Of a stretch of 22,802 nt of DNA, positions 1 through 6,362 are shown piece after piece (within the stretch, counting starts at the first letter, position 1; the number at the start of each line of letters is the position of its first letter). The position numbers were made by a program, and so were the translations under genes. The notes under the pieces are model-generated. The model was not told the origin of the DNA. It did no database searches and saw only the letters and a list, made by a program, of their open reading frames with translations. Origin of the DNA: a virus. Location: positions 1-22,802 of the IMG/VR virus record IMGVR_UViG_3300025141_000819; one strand, 5' to 3'.

Positions 1-617
1 TTTGTACACGATGGAAATTCAGCAGTTTGTGTGGCTGTTAAAACAACAGGGTCATAGGTCATTAATACAGACAGATTATCTAGGTTTGCACCACCAAGTG
101 TAGAGGGTGCATTTGTGTCTGTTCCTGATATTTTTATATTACCAATATTACTTCCTGTGCCTGTGTAGGAAACTGAATTAGTAAAATATTCGCCATTAAT
201 ATTTGTGGTATCTGTGCGAGTTTGAGTTGTTGTTGATAATATATTATTTTCTGAATCTTGTATTTGTAATCTGATAGTAAAGCTATCAGCTCCACCACCA
301 TATCCAGCCCAACAACCAGCAACAGCACATTCTCCATTCTGTACTTGGACACTAGAGTCTAAAGTGATTCCATTATTTAGCATTTGTTGAGTAATAGTAT
401 CGCTTGTCAAATCAAAAGATTGTTCTATTGAGCCACTATCACCAAACTCATAGTCGTATGATGAGCCACAACAATCTGAAATAACTTGACCATCACCACT
501 TTGTGTCCAGCTATTAGCGTTTCCATTTTCAAATGTTGGGTTTGTTAAAAGATTCCCTGTCTGTTCTGCAAACAGGGATATGGGGAAAAATATGAAAAAT
601 ATAATTAATTGTTTCAT
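1..617 (-). CDS. Secreted beta-rich protein, C-terminus cut by window edge
   Basis: This reading frame is open from the ATG at 617 to the left edge, so only the first 205 residues are visible. It opens with a clear Sec signal peptide (MKQLIIFFIFFPISLFA, probable cleavage before EQ). A Gly/Ser/Thr/Asn-rich region follows, beginning with NLLTNPTFENG, a pattern typical of the first strand of carbohydrate-binding-like jelly-roll modules. Cysteine pairs (DCCGS, and ECAVAGC further on) suggest disulfides in an exported protein. The start overlaps the stop of the upstream lipoprotein gene as ATGA, so translation is probably coupled. With its neighbours it forms a run of exported proteins after a holin-like gene. 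It could be a host-surface-modifying or virion-associated protein; the enzymatic role, if any, is unknown. The gene call is strong, the function is not. Confidence 0.72.
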   Translation of the reverse strand, partial: MKQLIIFFIFFPISLFAEQTGNLLTNPTFENGNANSWTQSGDGQVISDCCGSSYDYEFGDSGSIEQSFDLTSDTITQQMLNNGITLDSSVQVQNGECAVAGCWAGYGGGADSFTIRLQIQDSENNILSTTTQTRTDTTNINGEYFTNSVSYTGTGSNIGNIKISGTDTNAPSTLGGANLDNLSVLMTYDPVVLTATQTAEFPSCT

Positions 618-811
618 TGTCTTGTTGGTGTGTCAATCCTAATTTCGTTATTCCCCCATATCTCAATCTCACCAAGTATTACTCTATGAGTAGCACAAGA
701 TGATAGAAATATAGCTGAAATCAATAAAATTATGGTTTTATATCTCCTCTCTCGTGAAAGATTTTTATTTTTTGTGGGTAATAACCCAAAGAAAGTTAAA
801 TTAAGCATCAT
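614..811 (-). CDS. Small lipoprotein (lipobox LSSC)
   Basis: A 65-residue protein with a hydrophobic stretch (TIILLISAIFLSSC) ending in a typical lipobox whose cysteine is near residue 39. A short soluble tail of about 26 residues follows. The annotated ATG overlaps the previous stop as ATGA and gives an unusually long charged leader (about 25 residues) before the hydrophobic core. A strong internal Shine-Dalgarno-like run (GAGAGGAG, complement of about 744-751) sits just before that core, so a shorter product from a non-AUG codon is conceivable. Position next to a holin-like gene makes an outer-membrane spanin (Rz1-like) role possible, but the protein is not proline-rich and no i-spanin is obvious. 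Lipoprotein nature is likely; the role is unknown. Confidence 0.6.
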   Translation of the reverse strand: MMLNLTFFGLLPTKNKNLSRERRYKTIILLISAIFLSSCATHRVILGEIEIWGNNEIRIDTPTRQ

Positions 812-1413
812 TTATTCCATGTCATACTTGGTTTTCCACCAACATTCTTTAATTCAGTTCTTCTTTTTTCTAGCCATTTCTCTTTAGCTTTAGCACCAAT
901 TAGACCATCTATTGGGCATGGTGTACCAGCCATCATCATAGCTTTCCAAATGTTCTTGTCTTGACACATAAGAGATATTGAGGCAACTTTCATACCAAGT
1001 TTATTCAAAAGAATAGCACTCTTTCTTCTTTGGCAATCTTTATCTAAATGATAACTCCCAAAACTTCCTGAAAATCCAATAACTGTCACACCAGCAGACA
1101 ATGGTATGACACAAGAGTCTTGTCCATAGACAGACATACTTGGTGCTGATGCCGAATTAACTGCTGTCTCTTGATTCGTTGAATTATTAGTTTCATTGTT
1201 TGTCGTGCTGTTAGAACTACTGCCACTTTGATATGTCGTACTAGATTCATAACCACCTGTAATAGCAGTATTAGACCCAGCATTATTTTCCTGTGTATTT
1301 GTTGTACTCCCACTAGAAGTCACATCAGCATTTGCCTCTAAAGAAAGCAAAGCACCCATAATTAATACAACTGCTATCGCTTTAGCGATTAATTTCCAAT
1401 CTATATCAGACAT
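808..1413 (-). CDS. Secreted Ser/Thr/Asn-rich protein of unknown function
   Basis: A 201-residue protein. The start at 1413 (MSDIDWKLIAK) is chosen over an ATG 99 bases upstream because it overlaps the stop of the holin-like gene as TAATG and places a signal peptide or membrane anchor at residues 10-30 (IAVVLIMGALLSLEANA). Residues about 30-95 are a low-complexity Ser/Thr/Asn/Gly linker. The C-terminal 100 residues are compact, with cysteines in CVIPLSAG, KDCQRRK, MCQDK and TPCPIDG, and a basic end. This looks like an exported protein with a flexible stalk and a small C-terminal domain. Similar secreted proteins of unknown role occur near lysis or tail genes of marine phages. No enzyme motif was recognised. 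Confidence 0.7.
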   Translation of the reverse strand: MSDIDWKLIAKAIAVVLIMGALLSLEANADVTSSGSTTNTQENNAGSNTAITGGYESSTTYQSGSSSNSTTNNETNNSTNQETAVNSASAPSMSVYGQDSCVIPLSAGVTVIGFSGSFGSYHLDKDCQRRKSAILLNKLGMKVASISLMCQDKNIWKAMMMAGTPCPIDGLIGAKAKEKWLEKRRTELKNVGGKPSMTWNK

Positions 1414-1847
1414 TATCTTCTTACCAAACTTCCACCAAAATACAATCCTATGATAGAACTGACCACATGGGTGTCTAATGGCGTGATTACAAGCCCAGTC
1501 ATTGGTTTCCATTGAGTTATATCGGTAGAACTAGCAAATATCCACCAGCCTTGCATAACTGATTCAGTATAACCCACATAAATAGGCATATCACTAGCAA
1601 TAAATGGTGCTAGTTTCGGCAAGACTAATATTGATACAACTGCAATTAAAGCAATCCATCTTCTAGTATTCTTCGTAAATGGGTCATCTACTGCCCTTGC
1701 TTTATCAAATTGTTGTGATTGAAATTCTGCTCGTTGCATAAGCATTTTCTGTTCATCTGCTTTATCTTTTGACTTCTGTGCCATGATAGATAAAACACCG
1801 CCAAGCACAGTAGAAACGAGCATAGAAATTAATTCAATAGGTATCAT
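1413..1847 (-). CDS. Holin-like protein, 3TM (GTA holin-type) family
   Basis: A 144-residue protein with an N-terminal membrane segment (about residues 4-22), a charged Lys/Gln/Glu-rich helix (23-60) and a second membrane segment after the motif DPFTKNTRRWIAL (about 64-84). A third hydrophobic stretch lies at the C-terminus (about 125-141, VVSSIIGLYFGGSLVRR). This order, with the short 'PF-R-TR' motif before TM2, resembles the 3TM holin family of the alphaproteobacterial gene transfer agent. The expected role is to open the inner membrane at lysis. The start has a good GAGAGGG ribosome site. It is the first gene after the tandem-hairpin terminator at 1900-1981, so a separate, probably late, promoter is expected just upstream; TATATT at complement 1868-1873 is a candidate -10 only. 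No endolysin is visible in the window. Confidence 0.6.
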   Translation of the reverse strand: MIPIELISMLVSTVLGGVLSIMAQKSKDKADEQKMLMQRAEFQSQQFDKARAVDDPFTKNTRRWIALIAVVSILVLPKLAPFIASDMPIYVGYTESVMQGWWIFASSTDITQWKPMTGLVITPLDTHVVSSIIGLYFGGSLVRR

Positions 1848-1899
1848 AACACCCTCTCTTTTTATTAATATAAGTTAAATCTAACAGAAAAATAGGCAT

Positions 1900-1941
1900 A
1901 AAAAAAGAGTCGAAAGCAAACGAGGTGTAAACTTCCGACTC
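1900..1941 (-). terminator. Rho-independent terminator of the leftward early operon
   Basis: Read leftward, the arms 1941-1932 and 1916-1907 form a 10-bp stem (GAGTCGGAAG with CTTTCGACTC, one G-U pair). The loop is 15 nt, and seven T residues follow immediately (1906-1900). This is a textbook intrinsic terminator. It separates the early gene string from the holin-like block. Confidence 0.85.
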
Positions 1942-1947
1942 CCATTA

Positions 1948-1981
1948 GGGTAGTTTTATTTTGGCAAATAAGCTACTACCC
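1948..1981 (-). other. Long hairpin overlapping the end of the 34-aa ORF
   Basis: Arms GGGTAGT (1948-1954) and ACTACCC (1975-1981) are perfectly complementary. Inside them TTATTT (1956-1961) and AAATAA (1966-1971) pair around a TGGC loop. The structure covers the stop codon of the preceding tiny ORF and lies just upstream of the poly-T terminator, giving two hairpins in tandem. It may block readthrough or protect the 3' end of the transcript. Confidence 0.7.
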
Positions 1982-2080
1982 CAATACAAATATCCAAAAT
2001 ATAGATACTGCCGACATAACTAATATTGCTTGTAGAATTTCAGGTACTAAATCCCACAGTTCATTAAATTTGTCAATCAT
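1976..2080 (-). CDS. 34-residue single-pass membrane peptide
   Basis: A very short gene that is easily missed. The ATG at 2080 is preceded by an excellent Shine-Dalgarno (GAGGAGG, then AAAAGACA) and overlaps the end of the preceding gene by 8 bases. The product starts MIDKFNELWDLVPEILQ with an amphipathic acidic head and ends in a hydrophobic helix (AILVMSAVSIFWIFVLG). It is the last gene before the tandem hairpins. Size and topology would suit a small holin, an antiholin or an inner-membrane effector. The strong ribosome site is the main reason to believe it is made; the function is unknown. Confidence 0.6.
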   Translation of the reverse strand: MIDKFNELWDLVPEILQAILVMSAVSIFWIFVLG

Positions 2081-2294
2081 TGTCTTTTGCCTCCTCTTGT
2101 TTAACTCTTTGAAAATGTTTAAGAGTAGCAACATTCATTTCATGTTCTAATAAAGTGATTGTTCTATCTCCATTTAAGTATCTTTTTATTTGATTTTCAA
2201 GATTACTCATCATTAAGTTTATATTAATTTTCATTTTGCCTTTCCTTATAAATGCTGGGATTAATATATTATCCACATATTTTTCAATTATCAT
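2073..2294 (-). CDS. Small hypothetical protein
   Basis: A 73-residue, mostly helical charged protein with no recognised domain. The ATG at 2294 has GAGGAG 10 nt upstream. An internal ATG at 2234 (MKININLMMSN) has AAAGG four nt upstream and would give 53 residues, so the start is uncertain. It overlaps both the gene before it and the 34-aa ORF after it, and is clearly part of the same leftward transcription unit. Confidence 0.55.
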   Translation of the reverse strand: MIIEKYVDNILIPAFIRKGKMKININLMMSNLENQIKRYLNGDRTITLLEHEMNVATLKHFQRVKQEEAKDND

Positions 2295-2457
2295 AATTAC
2301 TTATCTCCTCATCTTTGATGATTAGTTCTACCATTTGAGAGTCTATCCCAAATTCTTTTTTTACATTTTGAGCAATAGTTTTTTTATCAATATATTTTCT
2401 CCATTTTTCAATGTAGTCTATTGTATTAAAATAACTCTCATTAAACACTTTGCTCAT
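2284..2457 (-). CDS. Small hypothetical protein, 57 aa
   Basis: An unlisted short gene filling the gap between its neighbours. Its ATG overlaps the stop of the ART-like gene as ATGA (2457-2454), indicating coupled translation, and its stop lies inside the next gene. The product begins MSKVFNESYFNTIDYIEKWR and is charged and helical, with no recognised domain. The exact tiling with its neighbours is the main support. Confidence 0.55.
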   Translation of the reverse strand: MSKVFNESYFNTIDYIEKWRKYIDKKTIAQNVKKEFGIDSQMVELIIKDEEISNYDN

Positions 2458-3380
2458 TTATAATTACTCTTTAAATATTTCATTGCCATATCTTTTGCTC
2501 TATGCTCTTGTTGTTGAATTGAATATTTAATTTCTACTGCACCATCTTTGACTAATTTATTAACATCTACCGAAATATTATTTACTTCTGATAAATCAAC
2601 ATTTGGGTTTTCTATTTTTATTAAGTCATGAAGAACTGTGCTAAAGATTAACTGACCATCTTGCCAAAACAATTCATCATCAACATTTGGATTTCCTGTC
2701 GTGTGATAGAAACATTTATTTAATTTATCCATCAGTAATTTTGTTTTTATTACATTATAAACTGATACTCTCTGTCTTAATTTATTAAGCATTTCTTTTT
2801 CACATCTTAATAATTTTTTACCCAAAAGAACATCAAGTTCAAGTTGATGAAATTTTTTGTAATTGTCTAAGTAGCCAAAGTTTATTTCAGCACTCATATT
2901 TATTAAATAACTTTCATCATTTAATTCTAATTTATGTATCTCTTTAATCTTTTTGGATTTGATTCTTCCTTTATGAGAACAAGTTCCTAATAGGTCTAAA
3001 GATTGTTTCCAAAACTCTTTATATTTTTCTATGTTATCTCGATAGTAAAGAGTCTTTTCAATTAATTTCATCTTTGCTATTTCTTTATCAAGACCATACA
3101 CTTCATAAAATTGTTTTGGTATTTGTGCCATGTAATCTTCATCAGGATATAGGTCATCTTCTGAAACTTCTATTTTGATAATTGCTATTTTGTAATCATC
3201 ATCTGACACACTTCCAGCTTTACTGATTCCAAATCTTATTGGAAATGTATTAGTTAGATAAACATGGTCATCATGACTTGGACAATTATCCCAATGACTC
3301 TTACTTGGTTTTAATCCTGACTTTGAAATCTTTTTAGCAGATTCAATATCTGTACCATGATATAAAATTATTTTCTTCAT
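2454..3380 (-). CDS. ADP-ribosyltransferase-like (PARP/KptA-type H-Y fold) protein
   Basis: A 308-residue protein. The N-terminal 90 residues resemble the ADP-ribosyltransferase fold of the H-Y-E type: ILYHGTDIESAKKISKSGL (H8, then a helix and 'GL.P') and VYLT (Y41) match the NAD-binding His and Tyr motifs of PARP-, KptA- and DarT-like enzymes. The strand KIAIIKIEV is followed by an acidic PDEDY segment. The third catalytic residue cannot be fixed by eye. The remaining 200 residues are helical, charged and unassigned. NAD-dependent modification of a host protein or nucleic acid would be the expected activity, as phages use ARTs to redirect host machinery. It has a leader ending GAGGTAAAATAAC before the ATG and sits at the end of the early leftward operon. 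ART-like fold is moderately supported; the target is unknown. Confidence 0.55.
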   Translation of the reverse strand: MKKIILYHGTDIESAKKISKSGLKPSKSHWDNCPSHDDHVYLTNTFPIRFGISKAGSVSDDDYKIAIIKIEVSEDDLYPDEDYMAQIPKQFYEVYGLDKEIAKMKLIEKTLYYRDNIEKYKEFWKQSLDLLGTCSHKGRIKSKKIKEIHKLELNDESYLINMSAEINFGYLDNYKKFHQLELDVLLGKKLLRCEKEMLNKLRQRVSVYNVIKTKLLMDKLNKCFYHTTGNPNVDDELFWQDGQLIFSTVLHDLIKIENPNVDLSEVNNISVDVNKLVKDGAVEIKYSIQQQEHRAKDMAMKYLKSNYK

Positions 3381-3387
3381 TGTTATT

Positions 3388-3606
3388 TTACCTCGTTTTT
3401 ATATATTTTTTAGCGTCGTCAACAGTTTTAAAGTTTCTAGCAATTTGTTCTCTATGACTTAATCCCAAACCACAACGACCCATATCTTTGTATACTGTAA
3501 AAGTCCACTCGTTTTTAGGTGCTTTTATATCGGATAATAAATCCTCGACAGTTTTATATTTTTCAATCTCTATTATATAAACTTTTCCTTTATGTTTAAT
3601 CTTCAT
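3388..3606 (-). CDS. Small hypothetical protein
   Basis: A 72-residue basic protein with a predicted strand-rich N-terminus (KIKHKGKVYIIEIEKYKT) and a C-terminal helix. No family was recognised. Its ATG overlaps the stop of the 53-aa gene as ATGA and lacks its own ribosome site, so it is probably translated by coupling. Confidence 0.6.
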   Translation of the reverse strand: MKIKHKGKVYIIEIEKYKTVEDLLSDIKAPKNEWTFTVYKDMGRCGLGLSHREQIARNFKTVDDAKKYIKTR

Positions 3607-3764
3607 ACGCTTAACCTATCAGACATAATTGCCATAGCTTTTAATTCATTAAGAGTTTCTAACAACTCTCTCATATTTTTTGAATCAGGACTATAACCTC
3701 TTTCTAGTAAGCTGACATAAAATGCCATTCCCTCTTTATACTTTTTATATTTTTCTAATACCAT
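3603..3764 (-). CDS. Small hypothetical protein, 53 aa, first gene after an internal promoter
   Basis: A short helical protein beginning MVLEKYKKYKEGMAFYV. The ATG at 3764 has the phage's characteristic leader (AAACGAGG, then TTAAAAAA) and lies about 35 bases downstream of a leftward promoter of the shared type. The stop overlaps the next ATG as ATGA. It is the leading gene of the 3764-to-1976 unit. No function was recognised. Confidence 0.6.
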   Translation of the reverse strand: MVLEKYKKYKEGMAFYVSLLERGYSPDSKNMRELLETLNELKAMAIMSDRLSV

Positions 3765-3772
3765 TTTTTTAA

Positions 3773-3827
3773 CCTCGTTTAATATTATTTATACTTATAG
3801 TATATATTATTATCGGTATAATAAAAG
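3773..3827 (-). promoter_or_regulatory. Leftward promoter and leader of the shared phage type
   Basis: Read leftward: CTTTT (3827-3823), 16 nt, TATATACTA (3806-3798), then a leader ending in AAACGAGG. The 35 bases 3773-3807 repeat at 12426-12460 with only two differences, although the downstream genes are unrelated. This points to a conserved promoter, leader and ribosome-binding unit. Confidence 0.6.
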
Positions 3828-3837
3828 CATTATTCAG

Positions 3838-4113
3838 CTATTTTGTAAGGTTTTTATCAAGTTTTTGGGCTAAATCAGGGTTAATTATCCCATTTTTAAC
3901 AAAATCATCTGCTTTCATTAACATATTAATGTTATTAATACTGTTCAAGATTGCATGAATATTAAACTCATCAAACTCTTTAGAAAGTAATTCATTAAAG
4001 ATGTTTCTTGAATTTGAAACCATTTGAGATTTCAAACCAACAGCTACCATTTTTACTCTCCTTTCTAATTCTTTTTTGTCTATATCTTCTATTTGTTCTT
4101 CATAAGTTTTCAT
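3838..4113 (-). CDS. Hypothetical helical protein
   Basis: A 91-residue, entirely helical protein starting MKTYEEQIEDIDKKELERR. No domain was recognised. The start overlaps the stop of the preceding gene by four bases, and GGAG lies upstream. It is the last gene before an internal leftward promoter, so it probably ends one transcription unit. Confidence 0.6.
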   Translation of the reverse strand: MKTYEEQIEDIDKKELERRVKMVAVGLKSQMVSNSRNIFNELLSKEFDEFNIHAILNSINNINMLMKADDFVKNGIINPDLAQKLDKNLTK

Positions 4114-4346
4114 TTTTTATACATCTCCATTTCTAATTCATTAGCCAATTTTTGTCTTGGCTCATTAATTGATTCATAGGTTTGATTAAACACTCTTATA
4201 AAATGTGTTAATTCCATCTCGCCAATTTTAATGTATTCCTTTTTAGAATGTGAATATCTTTCTACATCTAAAATCTCTAACACATCACAAGGCGTTCTTC
4301 TTTTTTCTGCTCTTTCTAATATTTCTAATATATCTTTTATTTGCAT
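4110..4346 (-). CDS. Hypothetical protein
   Basis: A 78-residue charged helical protein (MQIKDILEILERAEKRRTP). The ATG is preceded by GGAGATAGAAA, a good ribosome site. It sits three bases after the 2OG oxygenase gene and overlaps the next gene by ATGA. No family was recognised. Confidence 0.6.
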   Translation of the reverse strand: MQIKDILEILERAEKRRTPCDVLEILDVERYSHSKKEYIKIGEMELTHFIRVFNQTYESINEPRQKLANELEMEMYKK

Positions 4347-4349
4347 TTT

Positions 4350-4937
4350 CTATCTCCAGCTTTCGCCACTTACCCAGCATACCAAAACTTTACGAGTACC
4401 ACTTGTAATCGGTGTGACACAATGACTCATAAAACTTGTAAATGCTGTTAATTGTTCTGTTGTTTTTTCCATTACAATTTCTTCTCCACCATAATTTATT
4501 TTTAAATCTCCACCCTCGTAGTCATCATCAACCACCCATGAGATACTAATTTTTCGTGTCGAGCCAAGTTCACTATTAATATCCGAATGGGTTTTATAAT
4601 AATCGCCTTGTGAGTATTCTAAATACTGAATGTCTTGTATTGCAGAAATTTTATAATTAAAAATACTATTAATTTTTATTGCATACTTGTGCATCAATTC
4701 AGAAATTTTAGACTCTAAAGGTATTCTCCACATTTTTACTTTTCTCATATCTTCCAAATCTTTGTTATGAACATTAGCAGTAGTTTCTTCGCCAACACCT
4801 GATGATAGTTCTACTCTAACTGAAACTAAATCAGCTCGACTAATATCTAATTTAATAACACCATAATTTGGATTTAAAGATAAATCAGGTTTACCATGTT
4901 TTTGAAAGAACTCGTTTGTGAATATGCTTACTGACAT
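4350..4937 (-). CDS. 2OG-Fe(II) oxygenase, prolyl-hydroxylase/PKHD-type
   Basis: A 195-residue protein with the double-stranded beta-helix signature of prolyl 4-hydroxylase-like dioxygenases. THSD gives the H117-x-D119 iron-binding pair, YEGGDLKI follows about 20 residues later, SFMSHCVTPITSGTR supplies the distal His (H172) and the 2-oxoglutarate-binding Arg (R182), and VCWVSG follows. These enzymes couple 2-oxoglutarate decarboxylation to hydroxylation of a protein or small-molecule side chain, and are common in marine phages with largely unknown targets. The ATG has no clear Shine-Dalgarno and is preceded by a perfect 10-bp hairpin at 4948-4983, which may control its expression. The fold assignment is confident, the substrate is not. 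It is distinct from the TET/JBP-type enzyme at 10266-11183. Confidence 0.85.
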   Translation of the reverse strand: MSVSIFTNEFFQKHGKPDLSLNPNYGVIKLDISRADLVSVRVELSSGVGEETTANVHNKDLEDMRKVKMWRIPLESKISELMHKYAIKINSIFNYKISAIQDIQYLEYSQGDYYKTHSDINSELGSTRKISISWVVDDDYEGGDLKINYGGEEIVMEKTTEQLTAFTSFMSHCVTPITSGTRKVLVCWVSGESWR

Positions 4938-4947
4938 TTTAGATGTG

Positions 4948-4983
4948 AGTGGCGAGTAGAAAAGCTATTAAAGACTCGCCACT
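4948..4983. repeat. Perfect 10-bp inverted repeat (hairpin) before the 2OG oxygenase
   Basis: AGTGGCGAGT (4948-4957) and ACTCGCCACT (4974-4983) are exact reverse complements around a 16-nt loop. The stem is GC-rich in an AT-rich genome and fills the only gap between two genes of this operon. No poly-T tract follows on either strand, so it is not a standard terminator. It lies 10 bases upstream of the oxygenase start. Confidence 0.85.
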
Positions 4984-4997
4984 TCCATGATGAAGAA

Positions 4998-5447
4998 TTA
5001 ATTAAATGTATTGCTAGAATCATCTTCCTTGCTAGGCACTCCATTCATTTCATCTTTTGTTTTAATCTCTAATCCATAGTATGACCCATTGTCATAGCCG
5101 AGTAAAACTTTTTCTTGTCCATCAATATCTATGTTTCCTGAAAATTTTACTATTGATTCAGGATTCTTACTTGGAAATATGCAACCAATTTCTTGATATA
5201 CTGTATAATACGCATTTCCTTTCTGTGACATAGCTTTAGTGACAACTATTTTTTTCGGATATCTGCCATCAATATGACTTCCATCTTCATTGGTATATGG
5301 GTTAGAGTCTTTCAATTTTCCTACTTTAAATAATTCTATCCCCTCAGGGTCATTTAAAGCACCTTTTTTGAATAACTGATTATCTTCTGATTCAGTTGCT
5401 ATAATATCTGAATCAGGAGATTCGTTTGTATTATCCCAATCACTCAT
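4998..5447 (-). CDS. Acidic protein downstream of ERF; candidate ssDNA-binding protein
   Basis: A 149-residue acidic protein. The N-terminal 30 residues look disordered. The middle (about 55-135) has alternating strands with aromatic residues (YYTVYQEIGCIFP, KVLLGYDNGSYYGLEIK) compatible with a small OB-like barrel. The tail is acidic (SKEDDSSNTFN). Together with its place next to the ERF annealing protein, this would fit an SSB-like or recombination accessory protein, but no SSB family is recognised and the tail is not the canonical DDDIPF. The start has a strong GGAGG site. Confidence 0.55.
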   Translation of the reverse strand: MSDWDNTNESPDSDIIATESEDNQLFKKGALNDPEGIELFKVGKLKDSNPYTNEDGSHIDGRYPKKIVVTKAMSQKGNAYYTVYQEIGCIFPSKNPESIVKFSGNIDIDGQEKVLLGYDNGSYYGLEIKTKDEMNGVPSKEDDSSNTFN

Positions 5448-5620
5448 TTCACTACCTCCAATTCTTTATCTTCAAAAACAGACACAGTTTGATATTTTCT
5501 TGATGGGTTACAATCCCTTTGCAAGTCCAACATCTTATGTGCTTGTTGCTCTGTATCAAATGGTTTACTACCAACCAAATAATAACTATCATTGATTTTT
5601 TCTAATACTAAAAATTTCAT
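5444..5620 (-). CDS. Small hypothetical protein, 58 aa
   Basis: The ATG at 5620 (MKFLVLEKINDSYYLVG) is preferred over an upstream in-frame ATG because AGGAGATACAAT precedes it and the upstream extension overlaps the ERF gene heavily. The protein is small, strand-rich at the N-terminus, and unassigned. Its stop overlaps the next ATG (ATGA). Confidence 0.6.
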   Translation of the reverse strand: MKFLVLEKINDSYYLVGSKPFDTEQQAHKMLDLQRDCNPSRKYQTVSVFEDKELEVVK

Positions 5621-5630
5621 ATTGTATCTC

Positions 5631-6107
5631 CTAAAATTTATTTGATTGCTGTGGGTCAGGTTTTCCTGATTTACCACTTGCACTATTGCCATCATCATCA
5701 TCTGTCATATCACTACCAAACCCAAAAATAGTTTGAAGTGAAGTTCTTTTTGCATAAGTTAATGATGATTTTATTTGTTGTGGATTACTTATATCTTTAC
5801 AAGTAATTGGATATATCATTGATGTTGTTTCAGTATCATTGATATGTCTTATTACTGTGCGAAGATAGGTATTACCCTCTATATTGTCCACATGTTGAGT
5901 AAAGAATAGACCGAACTCTATACCTTTATTTGCACATTCTATACAATCTTCTAAAGTAGAATATTGATTGCCAAAATGTGGGTTTACACCTGTCGCTTTA
6001 GATTTTAGACCAAGCGATTGATATTTGTGTAAAGCTGTCCAAAGACCATACTCATCACTATCTTTTCTCTTTTGCTCGTTATGAGCCTTTAAATGTTTGC
6101 TTTCCAT
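5631..6107 (-). CDS. erf: ERF-family single-strand annealing protein
   Basis: A 158-residue single-strand annealing recombinase of the ERF superfamily. The signature segments are FGNQYSTLEDCIE, GIEFGLFFTQHVDN, and SSLTYAKRTSLQTIFGFG followed by an acidic DMTDDDDGN. The C-terminus is a short flexible tail. The protein would coat and anneal complementary single strands during recombination-dependent replication, working with the RecB-like nuclease at 6547-7275. The start at 6107 is chosen over the ATG at 6140 because GAGG lies eight bases before it and because the ATG at 6140 falls inside the -10 box of the promoter at 6140-6170, so it would not be transcribed. Confidence 0.85.
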   Translation of the reverse strand: MESKHLKAHNEQKRKDSDEYGLWTALHKYQSLGLKSKATGVNPHFGNQYSTLEDCIECANKGIEFGLFFTQHVDNIEGNTYLRTVIRHINDTETTSMIYPITCKDISNPQQIKSSLTYAKRTSLQTIFGFGSDMTDDDDGNSASGKSGKPDPQQSNKF

Positions 6108-6139
6108 ATTATTTGCCTCATTATCATTGTTTATATTCA

Positions 6140-6170
6140 TATAATATACTATAAGTAATTATAAATAAAG
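6140..6170 (-). promoter_or_regulatory. Leftward promoter for the ERF gene block
   Basis: Read leftward: CTTTA (6170-6166), 17 nt (TTTATAATTACTTATAG), TATATTATA (6148-6140). It matches the rightward site at 8761-8791 almost base for base. It overlaps the -10 region with a discarded ATG of the ERF frame. Confidence 0.6.
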
Positions 6171-6172
6171 TA

Positions 6173-6361
6173 TTATTTCTCTGTATTTTCTATCAATTTT
6201 TCTAGCAATATTTTATCAGTTTTGTATTCCCAAACTTCTGATGGTTTTTTAGGTTTGGTATCTTTCTCATATTTTTTAATGTGAGTTTCAAGATACTTAA
6301 TTATTCTACTAGTTTCCATATTTGCGAAACATGATTTTTTAAAGTTTATATCGTATGCCAT
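6173..6361 (-). CDS. Small hypothetical protein, 62 aa
   Basis: A lysine-rich 62-residue protein (MAYDINFKKSCFANMETSR) with no recognised family. The start has GGAGAAAAATAAA before it and follows the DUF3310 gene by one base. It ends immediately before the ERF promoter, making it the last gene of the first leftward unit. Confidence 0.55.
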   Translation of the reverse strand: MAYDINFKKSCFANMETSRIIKYLETHIKKYEKDTKPKKPSEVWEYKTDKILLEKLIENTEK

Positions 6362-6362
6362 T

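Noticed and set aside
134-352. 72-aa leftward reading frame near the left edge
   Set aside because: It lies inside the long secreted-protein frame (617 to 1), which has a start, a signal peptide and coupling to its neighbour.
1086-1313. 75-aa leftward frame
   Set aside because: It is an out-of-frame shadow of the low-complexity linker of the 808-1413 gene.
4231-4425. Rightward 64-aa frame
   Set aside because: It overlaps two well-supported leftward genes on the opposite strand and has no ribosome site or domain.
6108-6140. Upstream ATG at 6140 for the ERF gene
   Set aside because: It falls inside the -10 box of the promoter at 6140-6170, while the ATG at 6107 has a good ribosome site.
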